Source: Fimenecus sp045613685 (GTDB taxonomy: Bacteria; Bacillota; Clostridia; Oscillospirales; Acutalibacteraceae). Taken from it: a stretch of DNA of 64,000 nt. The notes beneath the pieces were generated by a model. It was given only the letters and a program-made list of their open reading frames with translations, was not told where the DNA came from and searched no databases. The translations under genes were made by a program, and so were the position numbers. Each line of letters starts with the position of its first letter. Position 1 is the first letter of the stretch. This document shows, in pieces, positions 42,859 to 50,526 of this stretch. The stretch spans positions 8,587 through 72,586 of the forward strand of contig JAZLBL010000017.1 of NCBI GenBank assembly GCA_045613685.1, in the 5' to 3' direction.

Positions 42859-45800
42859 ATGAACAAACATATCAAATCTTATATTAAAGATAAAAAAGGT
42901 ATGTCACTTGTTGAAGTTTTGACAGCTATGTCAATTCTTACACTTGTAATATTTTGCTTTGCTCCTTTAATGCTCTCATATTTAGAGACAATAAATATAT
43001 CTGGAGACAAGATGGAGCGTGTGTATAGAGACGCGGGTAATTTGGAGAGTCTTATAGGCAAAAATAGTCGTGACCGAAATTACACCGTTTCAATCGATAC
43101 GGTTCCTATAAAGTTGACTTCACCAACGGCTACTATAGATTCTCAGACAGTTCAAACGGCAACAATAGAATCTTTTGTTAAGGCTTATGGTCTTACATCA
43201 GGCGGAACTTTTGCAAAAGACCAATATGGCAATCCAAGTGAAGATGGCAAGATTAATATCAGTACAGGGCAATCAACTTTTTATACAGACAAAACTGGTA
43301 GTTCATCGGGGATAACACTATTCCCATCATCACTTACAGATGACTTTAAAGTTGCATATATTACTATTTTCGGGTCTGGTATTGATTTTGTATTAAGTCA
43401 ATGCGAGTTTGTCACAATGGGTTTGTCAAGTGAAATTCAACTCACAAAAGGCGTTGACTATGACCTTGAATATCATCCGGACGCTCAAGGCACCGAATAT
43501 GAAAAATGCACACTTTTGTTAACAGTATATGGTGGTGGAGATAAAATTTCATTTGAAACATCACCATTAGTGTTTAAGCATATGGGACATCGCTATGAAA
43601 TTCAGATTGATGCACCACAGATGATTATGGTTGGTGAAAAATCAGCTGTAACTGACGACGATGGTAATGAATATCATTACTATGTATTACGTGGTGAACT
43701 TGAAGAACTTGATGGTGAAAACCACCTTCTTATTCATCGTCGCGCGATGAAAACAACAAACGACCCAAGAGATTCAAGTGTTAGTTCGAATTCTCCAACA
43801 ACATTAACTTCGGCAATGAATGATGTTGAGTGGGTTCCAGCAAGCAGTGCAGATGAAAAAACATGGGTTGATAAAAACAATGACGGAAAAGTCACTGAAG
43901 ATGAAAAATATGGTTATTATGTAATGTGTGGCGATAATGGTCAGATTCGTCGCTTCTGGAAACGTTCAAGCAGAACAATGGTTGTTGACGGAAAAGAAAT
44001 CGAAGTCGATGGTAACTATTATTGGGGTGGCGACTATACATATTATACTGACTATAACTTGAATCGTTTTGATAGTGGTGGAACATATATCAGAACAGAA
44101 GATAAAAATGGAAATCCTTCTACAGAAAAGGTTTATGGCACAGACACATCATTCCAATATATCGCAATGAGACCAATGTATTGGTCTGAGGGTGAAACTG
44201 CGGATAAGAACAGATTCAGAACCGGTTTTAATATGAGTTCAAAAAAATATTTGGCGGTGCAACTTGGTAGTCTTGTTGAGATTCATACGGGCACAGCACA
44301 CTTAAGAAATCTTTGCACAGTTTCTGCAACTTATGGTGATAACGTTGAATTTTATGGTTCTGATGGAAAACTTTTCCCTTATGTTACTAATAATGTAGTG
44401 ACAAATCCTAACTCCACAAGCGACTGTGACAAAACTATTGATATTGGTGCGGTTACAGACACAACACCAGCTTACAAAGATATTGAAAATTGGCAAACTT
44501 CTAGTGGCTCATATAAAGATCGTACAGTTGAGGCGACCAGTAGTTTAGGTTTGCTTAGTTATAATAATAATGAAGCATGGGGCTGGTTAGACCCTGGTGA
44601 TGGCACAAGTTCATATTATAGAATTTATGGTCTTACTGATGATTCTGGTAAAACAACAGTCAACACTAAGTCATATCCTATTACGCTTACTTCTGTTGAC
44701 GCTATTTGCATCACTGGTCAAGGCGGCGTTTATGAAACAAATGTTACAGACACAAGCAAAAGCCATTATTTCACAAGTGGTATTATTAATGATACTGACA
44801 CATCCGGTGATGCAACAAGGGGTTCCAACTCAGGTGCGTCAGGCACAACTTCAACTAACTTAGAATATCCAATGTCAAACTATGTTTTATATTGTGGCTA
44901 TATTCCAGCTTATATGGATGCGTGGGCTAGTGTAACTGGTGGTGCAACATACCCTTATAAATATGAATTTGCAGGCGACAATGGTCAGTATGCTAAAGTA
45001 TGGAACTATGACGCAAACCAAACAAATGTTGGTCAAAACTCAAAAATTGGTCGTGCTTCTAACAGATTGAATTTGGGTGACAATGCCGAATACAACCCAA
45101 TTTGGCGTATGACAATGGGTATTACACCATTTGTTTCTGGTTCAAATCCGGCGGTTGATGAAGGGGAAAATAAAGGGTATATAGGTTATCAACACACAAA
45201 GGATAGCAAAACAACTACTGTTGTATATTATCCATACACAAACCTTTCCTACGCTATTACAGGTAAGTACTATGATAATTTGACATACACTCAGAACAAA
45301 GATGAAATCAATGCACTTTTCCCAGGCACTTCAAAAGGATTGAGTGTGTCAACGCCTAACCTTTTAACAAGTTTCGCAAACGATAGACAAAATTATACAA
45401 CAGCGGGTAAAGTTATTGACATTACTATTTCATATCTTTCACACCCATTGGCAATTTCTATTGCCGCAAACCCAACTGATGACGTTGTTTATGACTATAG
45501 TAATAATAAAGACGGCGGTCAGGTGTACTATTGGCATAACCGTCGCGAATCAATAACATTCCTTGACAGTGCAAGCACAATGGTTCCAGCAGGTGAAAAT
45601 GATATTCCGGTTTCACTTATGGTTGGTTATGTTCTTGGCGGTACTGTTTTCTATGGTACAAAAGATAGTGCGGCTTCAGTTGATGTCACATCAGTTATGA
45701 ATAATGGCATTGTATTCTTGCGTGCAGGTTCGTATAATATTGGTAAGCATAGTGCACTTAATTCTGAAACAAACGAATTAAAAGCAACAGACAATACAGG

Positions 45801-46920
45801 ATATAAACTTGACCAGGAATCAAATGTATTCCATCAATTCTATTATCTTAATTCAAGAACAACAAGTAGTGCGGACCCTTCAAAGGGCAGCCATATTGGT
45901 AACCTTTATGGTGCTAACTATTGGCAAAATAACCAACATATCATTCCAAGGTCAATCACTGGCCCTGCACCTACAACAGGTAATGACAGTAGTAACACAG
46001 AATATCTTCGTGCTCACCCACTGTCAGATACAAAAGTAACTTGTGTTGCTTGGGGAACAACTTGGGATGGCAAACCTGAAGCAATGTGGGGCACAGAAAA
46101 TGGTACAGTGCTTTCATGGGCAGTTGATACAATTGCCGCTAAAAACACTTCAGATGCATCAACATATAATGACCGTTCAGTTGTTGCAGAATTCCAGGCA
46201 TACACTTGGATTGATACTGTAAACAACAATGCATTTTATGTTGCGCCTCAGACAAGCAAATATTATGATACTGTTGGCGTAAATGGCAAATATGAATTCA
46301 ATGCAAATAACAGAAGTAAATTTGCAGGTTTCTATGATGCAAAATCTCGTCAATATGGTGTTGTTGATGCTTTAGGATTTGTTTCTACACTTGTGTCAAT
46401 CAATGACGTTTGTTTTGCTAATGATACTTGGGTTGCAGTTGGTGACCAAAGTAACAAAAATCCAGAACAATATTGTGCAACAGCAGGGCTCGATACTGTT
46501 AAAGGAACTCAAAAGCTCAAAGCATTTTCAAATAGCGGTAGCGGTTCTTGGGTTAACGTTCGCTATTGGACCGATTATATGGATACCGATAAGCACACCA
46601 CAGACAACAATTATTACTTGTGGAAAGCAGTTAAGATTTCTGATAAGTTATCGTGCAATATCGTTCAGATTAACTACGTTAATGGTATGTGGATTGCAAC
46701 AGGTTATCAGGATGGTTATAAAGATGGTCAACCTTATGCTGCTTGGGATAACGACGAATATGATGATGGCGAACAAACTGTTATTTGCTGGACATATAAC
46801 CCACTTATTCCATATGGTGAAGAAGGTGGCTGGTCAGACAAGGTTATAATGTATGACGGTGACGACTCAAGACCACTTAGCGAAATGGGCGGTATCAACT
46901 CTTGTGCAACAAGAGACTAA
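42859..46920 (+). CDS. Giant prepilin-like protein (PilV/GspI-type N-terminus, 1353 residues)
   Basis: A class III leader ends DKKG; the mature protein begins MSLVEVLTAMSILTLVIFCF with Glu5. The remaining 1300 residues are extracellular, rich in Asn, Thr, Tyr and Gly. A perfect 12-residue EF-hand/dockerin-like calcium loop DKNNDGKVTEDE lies at about 337-348. Near the C-terminus two 'I-x-V-x-F-xx-x-x-W-V-A-V-G' repeats (SINDVCFANDTWVAVGD; QINYVNGMWIATGYQDG) resemble beta-propeller blades. Normal minor pilins have 130-200 residues. It is very likely a tip adhesin. Its substrate, perhaps plant polysaccharide, is inference. Confidence 0.85.
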   Translation: MNKHIKSYIKDKKGMSLVEVLTAMSILTLVIFCFAPLMLSYLETINISGDKMERVYRDAGNLESLIGKNSRDRNYTVSIDTVPIKLTSPTATIDSQTVQTATIESFVKAYGLTSGGTFAKDQYGNPSEDGKINISTGQSTFYTDKTGSSSGITLFPSSLTDDFKVAYITIFGSGIDFVLSQCEFVTMGLSSEIQLTKGVDYDLEYHPDAQGTEYEKCTLLLTVYGGGDKISFETSPLVFKHMGHRYEIQIDAPQMIMVGEKSAVTDDDGNEYHYYVLRGELEELDGENHLLIHRRAMKTTNDPRDSSVSSNSPTTLTSAMNDVEWVPASSADEKTWVDKNNDGKVTEDEKYGYYVMCGDNGQIRRFWKRSSRTMVVDGKEIEVDGNYYWGGDYTYYTDYNLNRFDSGGTYIRTEDKNGNPSTEKVYGTDTSFQYIAMRPMYWSEGETADKNRFRTGFNMSSKKYLAVQLGSLVEIHTGTAHLRNLCTVSATYGDNVEFYGSDGKLFPYVTNNVVTNPNSTSDCDKTIDIGAVTDTTPAYKDIENWQTSSGSYKDRTVEATSSLGLLSYNNNEAWGWLDPGDGTSSYYRIYGLTDDSGKTTVNTKSYPITLTSVDAICITGQGGVYETNVTDTSKSHYFTSGIINDTDTSGDATRGSNSGASGTTSTNLEYPMSNYVLYCGYIPAYMDAWASVTGGATYPYKYEFAGDNGQYAKVWNYDANQTNVGQNSKIGRASNRLNLGDNAEYNPIWRMTMGITPFVSGSNPAVDEGENKGYIGYQHTKDSKTTTVVYYPYTNLSYAITGKYYDNLTYTQNKDEINALFPGTSKGLSVSTPNLLTSFANDRQNYTTAGKVIDITISYLSHPLAISIAANPTDDVVYDYSNNKDGGQVYYWHNRRESITFLDSASTMVPAGENDIPVSLMVGYVLGGTVFYGTKDSAASVDVTSVMNNGIVFLRAGSYNIGKHSALNSETNELKATDNTGYKLDQESNVFHQFYYLNSRTTSSADPSKGSHIGNLYGANYWQNNQHIIPRSITGPAPTTGNDSSNTEYLRAHPLSDTKVTCVAWGTTWDGKPEAMWGTENGTVLSWAVDTIAAKNTSDASTYNDRSVVAEFQAYTWIDTVNNNAFYVAPQTSKYYDTVGVNGKYEFNANNRSKFAGFYDAKSRQYGVVDALGFVSTLVSINDVCFANDTWVAVGDQSNKNPEQYCATAGLDTVKGTQKLKAFSNSGSGSWVNVRYWTDYMDTDKHTTDNNYYLWKAVKISDKLSCNIVQINYVNGMWIATGYQDGYKDGQPYAAWDNDEYDDGEQTVICWTYNPLIPYGEEGGWSDKVIMYDGDDSRPLSEMGGINSCATRD

Positions 46921-46929
46921 TTATAAAAT

Positions 46930-46960
46930 ATCAGGGCAGAAAACTGCTTTTGCCCTGATT
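46930..46960 (+). other. Hairpin between minor pilin genes
   Basis: ATCAGGGCA/TGCCCTGAT with a 12-nt loop and a short T-rich tail; possible partial terminator or processing site. Confidence 0.55.
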
Positions 46961-46982
46961 TCTATAAAAATGGGGTGAGTAA

Positions 46983-48296
46983 ATGTTTAAACTCATACAT
47001 AAAAATAGAAAAGGTGTATCATTGGTAGAATTGCTGGTTTGCTTGGCAGTTCTTGGTTTGGTTTTGCCATTAGCCGGCAATGTTCTTTATAATTTTATAA
47101 ACTTCAATAATGTTATTATTGACCGTTGGGATGTTCAGGCAGCGGTTAAGTTAGCTTGTGGAGATTTTGAGAACAATAAAGATGGCATGACAAGCGCTTA
47201 TCAACTTGACCTTATCTATGACCCTGTAATTGAAGAAGGCGTTATTCTCGATAGAGAAACTGGGTATATCTCTTGGAAAAACAACGCAGAGCCTATTGTA
47301 ATTAATGATGAAGGTATAGCGGTTACTGAAGATGCACACAAAGACGATGTTTTCACTTATATTTTTTCTGCCAAAACTTGGGATACCGAAGGCGCCTTTC
47401 TTGGTGAACTTCTTTATATGCGAAGCTATGGGGACACTAGAAGTCATCTCTTGTTGAGTGATTATGGTATGGGTAATATCCCTGTTAGCGTGACCTTTTC
47501 GGTAGGAACAACAGAGAATATGCACATGTCGGACGACTCTGACCCATTCTACACAAAAAACACGGTTACACTGCATTTTCGTTCAGGTAAAGAAGATGTA
47601 AAATTTGGCTATGACACATCATTTGTAATTACAAATCTTTATAGAAATATAAATTACACAAAAGATGGTAGTGCACTCATTTCAGAAGAAGAATGGTTAC
47701 AAGGCGTCAATGATGATGACAAAGTTGCCTTGGCTTATACTGCTGGATGGGATAATTATAATCTTAATTATAAAAACCAGGCTCTTGTCAACGATAACGG
47801 ATTCCCTAAATCAACAGGTGAAGGTGATGAAGGCAAGCCGTATTATACTGCAAAGTATAGAATAGGTGAAAACGGAGAAGGCAATGTAACAATCAATGAA
47901 ACAATGACAATGGAATATGTAAACAAAGATGGTTCTACTAAAACTGTTAATGATACTCCTGTCATTGCTCGTGAAGCTAATATATTAAGATATAAATCAC
48001 CTTTAGCTGAAAGAGAAAAGGGTGAAGTTGTTAAACAAACAACTGGCGCCCATATTGCAACATGTCTTGTTGGTTTTTCAATGGTAGGTTCCAATATGCG
48101 AGACCAGGTTTTAGGTAACATCAGAATGTTCCGTGATAATGTTCTTCGTGGTACAGAGTTTGGTGATTGGTTCATTCATCAGTATTATTATGTATGGTCA
48201 CCATTCTTAATTGAGCATACAGCATTCCTGAAACCTGTTTATCAAGCAATTCTGATTCCGGTTTCTTATGTTTGTAAATTTATAGCAAAATTATAA
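46983..48296 (+). CDS. PulJ/PilW-type minor pilin, large
   Basis: The 437-residue protein has a leader ending KNRKG, then VSLVELLVCLAVLGLVLPLAG (Glu5 present) and an extracellular domain of about 400 residues without recognisable motifs. GGGGTGAG precedes the ATG. Position after the PilX- and PilV-like genes matches the minor-pilin block of other systems (pilX, pilV, pilW). A terminator follows, ending the main pilus transcript of about 16 kb. Confidence 0.82.
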   Translation: MFKLIHKNRKGVSLVELLVCLAVLGLVLPLAGNVLYNFINFNNVIIDRWDVQAAVKLACGDFENNKDGMTSAYQLDLIYDPVIEEGVILDRETGYISWKNNAEPIVINDEGIAVTEDAHKDDVFTYIFSAKTWDTEGAFLGELLYMRSYGDTRSHLLLSDYGMGNIPVSVTFSVGTTENMHMSDDSDPFYTKNTVTLHFRSGKEDVKFGYDTSFVITNLYRNINYTKDGSALISEEEWLQGVNDDDKVALAYTAGWDNYNLNYKNQALVNDNGFPKSTGEGDEGKPYYTAKYRIGENGEGNVTINETMTMEYVNKDGSTKTVNDTPVIAREANILRYKSPLAEREKGEVVKQTTGAHIATCLVGFSMVGSNMRDQVLGNIRMFRDNVLRGTEFGDWFIHQYYYVWSPFLIEHTAFLKPVYQAILIPVSYVCKFIAKL

Positions 48297-48300
48297 ATTG

Positions 48301-48338
48301 AAAAAAGGTCAACTCATTGATAAGAGTTGACCTTTTTA
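48301..48338 (+). terminator. Terminator of the main pilus operon
   Basis: AAAAGGTCAACTC-ATTGATAA-GAGTTGACCTTTTT. Confidence 0.92.
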
Positions 48339-48343
48339 GTTAT

Positions 48344-48643
48344 ACAAATTGGGGTTTGTCGAATTGTTTTTTATGAATAATGAATAATTTTGGAACTGCG
48401 TTGCAATTATTGTAGGGGCGATTCACGAATCGCCCGTAAAGGTTACATCTCACATTTGGAACGGGTCATAGTCTCACCTGCCGGTTCGGTCGGTGCTTCT
48501 GCTTCGCAGAGGTGTCTACCAGACACCCGCACCGTGAATGACCCCTACATTATTTGATGGTCGATTTTGGTATAATGTTATTTTTTCAGGTCGTCGAGAC
48601 GCCGACCCCTACGAATTATCTGTTCGACAAATTCAAATTTGTT
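48344..48643. repeat. 300-bp MITE-like composite repeat between pilus operon and pilin genes
   Basis: The ends are inverted: ACAAATTGGGGTTTGTCGAA (48344-48363) and TTCGACAAATTCAAATTTGT (48623-48642), 17 of 20 matching. The inside holds GC-rich hairpins: TGTAGGGGCGATTC/GAATCGCCC, TCTGC-TTC-GCAGA, GGTGTCT-ACC-AGACACC and GTCGTCGAGACGCCGAC. It contains no gene. The left end recurs exactly (26 bases, opposite orientation) at 54387-54412. Confidence 0.75.
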
Positions 48644-48691
48644 GGATTAATATGTAAAAATTAGAGTGAATTTTTTGTTTATTATTTTCTA

Positions 48692-48753
48692 TTGACTATT
48701 TTTGACAAATGGTATATAATTTACTTGACGGGGTACGGTATATTCCCGTTAAT
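48692..48753 (+). promoter_or_regulatory. Promoter and leader motif of the first short pilin gene
   Basis: TTGACT, 17-bp spacer, TATAAT (48692-48720). Downstream in the leader is GGTACGG-N4-TTCCCGTTAAT (48732-48753), which recurs before the second pilin. A possible stem pairs ACGGG with CCCGT. Confidence 0.8.
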
Positions 48754-48775
48754 CCCAACAAAGAGGGTAATTAAA

Positions 48776-49195
48776 ATGAGAAAGTTACATAATAAAAAAG
48801 GTTTTTCACTTGTTGAATTAATGATAGTTGTTGTTATTATGGGCATTTTGATTGCTGTTGCAATTCCACTTTATAGCGCTGTTACAGAAAATGCTGAAAA
48901 GAAAACTTGTCTTGCTAACCAGACGGTTATTCACGAAATGTTTGCGAAATATTGCCTTATGGAAGATGGCAAAAATGCTTTCAGTCTTCTTCCAACAGGT
49001 GAATACAATACTAAAGACAAGGCTCTAGACACAATTGACGAAGCATTCTTCCAGTTTTTTGAAGATGGCGAACTTCCAGGTTGTTCAAAGGAAGGTCATT
49101 ATTATGTAATTAAGAGTGTTGCAGGTGAACAACATACAATTGTTATTGAATGCTATGATGCTGAGGGTAATCTTGAAGCAACACACAAAAAATAA
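48776..49195 (+). CDS. Type IV pilin (short, pilA paralogue 1)
   Basis: The 139-residue prepilin has a leader MRKLHNKKG, then FSLVELMIVVVIMGILIAVA with Glu5, the classical type IVa/GspG helix. The globular part is 100 residues with two Cys in LPGCSKEG and KKTCLANQ. I chose ATG 48776, since AGAGGG and the promoter lie between it and an earlier in-frame ATG. The N-terminal 30 residues are nearly identical to the next pilin, showing a recent duplication or strong constraint. It has its own promoter. Confidence 0.93.
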   Translation: MRKLHNKKGFSLVELMIVVVIMGILIAVAIPLYSAVTENAEKKTCLANQTVIHEMFAKYCLMEDGKNAFSLLPTGEYNTKDKALDTIDEAFFQFFEDGELPGCSKEGHYYVIKSVAGEQHTIVIECYDAEGNLEATHKK

Positions 49196-49256
49196 GGCAA
49201 ATCCACCAAAAGAAGATATAACAAATTGTTGATTTCGACAAATTTCAAAAAAAGAC

Positions 49257-49340
49257 TTTACAAATGAATTGATTTGTAGTAGTATAAAGGTACGGAAAGT
49301 TCCCGTTAATAAAATCTTGGTATTCAGGTTCGGATGGACC
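49257..49340 (+). promoter_or_regulatory. Promoter and leader of the second short pilin gene
   Basis: Probable TTTACA, 17-bp spacer, TAGTAT (49257-49285). The motif GGTACGG-N4-TTCCCGTTAAT is at 49289-49310. A hairpin AGGTTC-GGAT-GGACCT follows (about 49327-49342). Confidence 0.65.
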
Positions 49341-49383
49341 TAAATATAAATAAAAATTCTTTTAATTAAAGGAGAAAAATATT

Positions 49384-49863
49384 ATGAGAAAAATGATGAA
49401 CAAAAAAGGCTTCTCACTCGTTGAGCTTATGATTGTTGTTGTTATCATGGGTATCCTTATTGCAGTGGCTATTCCTCTTTACGGCGCAATCACAGACAAC
49501 GCAAACGCAAAGACATGTGCAAACAACATTAAAGTTATCAAGAACACATGTGCTAACTACTTCTCATCAAACGACCAGACTCCAATGCCTGATGCTGCAA
49601 AACTTGCAAGCATGATGGAGGCTAAGGTTATTCCTTCTTGCCCACTTGATAACGATACAGGTACTGGCGACAAAGATGGTTACAAAATTGGTGTTAACCT
49701 TACAACAGGTGTAGCAACTGTTTATTGTAACAACTATGATGGTCATGGTGACAAGGCAACAACTATTGGTTCTGTTACTACAGCAGCTTCAGCAGATATT
49801 GCAGATGTTGCAAAAGCAACAGGTGTTGAAGGCATGAAACTTATTCAAGAAGCTAATGCTTAA
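49384..49863 (+). CDS. pilA: Type IV pilin, probable major subunit (pilA paralogue 2)
   Basis: The 159-residue prepilin has leader MRKMMNKKG, mature start FSLVELMIVVVIMGILIAVA, and a 120-residue head with four Cys (AKTCANN, KNTCANY, IPSCPLD, VYCNNY) that could form two disulfides. The head contains TTGVATVYCN, resembling the short-strand pattern of GspG/PilA. AAGGAG is nine bases before the ATG. A single-gene transcript with its own promoter and a strong terminator fits the most abundant subunit. Codon choice is more uniform than in the neighbours, in line with high expression. Confidence 0.93.
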   Translation: MRKMMNKKGFSLVELMIVVVIMGILIAVAIPLYGAITDNANAKTCANNIKVIKNTCANYFSSNDQTPMPDAAKLASMMEAKVIPSCPLDNDTGTGDKDGYKIGVNLTTGVATVYCNNYDGHGDKATTIGSVTTAASADIADVAKATGVEGMKLIQEANA

Positions 49864-49885
49864 TAGGGTTAATATTTAATTACAT

Positions 49886-49916
49886 AAAAAGCGAGGGGGT
49901 TACCCCTCGCTTTTTG
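49886..49916 (+). terminator. Terminator of the major pilin gene
   Basis: AAAAAGCGAGGGG-GTTA-CCCCTCGCTTTTT. Confidence 0.95.
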
Positions 49917-49980
49917 TTGTAAAATAGAAAGTAGTTTGTTGACCTTAATATATTTTTGTAGTAAAATATAGTTATATAAA

Positions 49981-50025
49981 CCTCCCTTGTTAAAGGGAGG
50001 GGGACCGCTTGCGGTGGAGGGATTC
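49981..50025 (+). repeat. Left hairpin repeat of the DUF559 element
   Basis: CCTCCCTT-GTTA-AAGGGAGG, then a second hairpin ACCGC-TT-GCGGT and the end GGAGGGATTC. This end carries the ribosome binding site (GGAGGG, 50016-50021) of the DUF559 gene. Confidence 0.85.
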
Positions 50026-50030
50026 GATAT

Positions 50031-50399
50031 ATGAGTGAAATAAATTATAAACACAATCCCAAACTAACACCTAACGCGAGAGAACTTCGTAAGAATATGA
50101 CTAAAGAAGAAAAACAGTTGTGGTATAATTATTTGCGAAAGTGTAAAGTCAGATTTTTGCGACAAAAAGTAATTGATAATTATATAGTAGATTTTTATTG
50201 TTCAAAGTTAAATCTAGTGATTGAATTAGATGGCTCTCAACATTACGAAGATAAAGGGCTAAAATATGATAAAATAAGAACGGAAAAATTAGAAAATAGG
50301 CAATTGACAGTTATTCGTATTCCCAACAATGAAATATGGCATAATTTTGATGGGGTTTGTGAATATATTGATAATTATATAAAAATGTATTTGGGGTAA
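50031..50399 (+). CDS. DUF559 endonuclease-fold protein (Vsr/PD-(D/E)XK-related)
   Basis: The 122-residue protein has the DUF559 pattern throughout: ARELRKNMTKEEKQLWYNYL, RFLRQKVIDNYIVDFYC, LVIELDGSQHYED and RTEKLENRQLTVIRI. Asp in VDFYC and Glu-x-Asp in IELDG, plus His in QHYED, correspond to the metal-binding and catalytic residues of the restriction-endonuclease-like fold. All are present, so it may be active. The biological role of stand-alone DUF559 proteins is unknown. Its ribosome binding site lies within the left repeat. Base composition (about 33% GC, AAA/AAT-rich) is below that of neighbours. Confidence 0.9.
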   Translation: MSEINYKHNPKLTPNARELRKNMTKEEKQLWYNYLRKCKVRFLRQKVIDNYIVDFYCSKLNLVIELDGSQHYEDKGLKYDKIRTEKLENRQLTVIRIPNNEIWHNFDGVCEYIDNYIKMYLG

Positions 50400-50400
50400 G

Positions 50401-50448
50401 GAATCCCACCACCATCTTCGATGGTCCCCCTCCCTTTAACAAGGGAGG
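50401..50448 (-). repeat. Right hairpin repeat 1 of the DUF559 element
   Basis: Inverse of the left unit: the first 26 bases (reading from 50448) are identical. The second hairpin is ACCATC-GAA-GATGGT, with other bases but the same pairing. Confidence 0.85.
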
Positions 50449-50451
50449 CTA

Positions 50452-50497
50452 GAATCCCTCCGTCTGCTACGCAGACACCTCCCTTTAACAAGGGAGG
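50452..50497 (-). repeat. Right hairpin repeat 2 beside the DUF559 element
   Basis: Same CCTCCCTT-GTTA-AAGGGAGG hairpin and GGAGGGATTC end. The second hairpin is GTCTGC-GTA-GCAGAC, again paired but with different bases. Confidence 0.85.
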
Positions 50498-50526
50498 TTA
50501 TTATAGTAAAGAAAGCAGGAATGTTT

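Larger units (their letters stand above)
49981..50497. mobile_element. DUF559 gene enclosed by hairpin-forming inverted repeats
   Basis: A 45-bp unit at 49981-50025 and its inverse at 50401-50448 enclose a single nuclease-like gene. A third unit lies at 50452-50497, three bases further on. Each unit is a double hairpin ending GG(A/T)GGGATTC. The layout is that of a small mobile or domesticated element. No transposase of known type is present. Confidence 0.6.

Noticed and set aside
49289..49342. c-di-GMP riboswitch before the major pilin gene
   Set aside because: Clostridial pilins can have one, but neither the GEMM-I nor the class II core motifs are visible; the leader is too short between promoter and start.
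48344..50500. CRISPR array, suggested by clustered palindromic repeats
   Set aside because: Repeat units are few, unequal, inverted relative to each other, and lack regular unique spacers; no cas genes.
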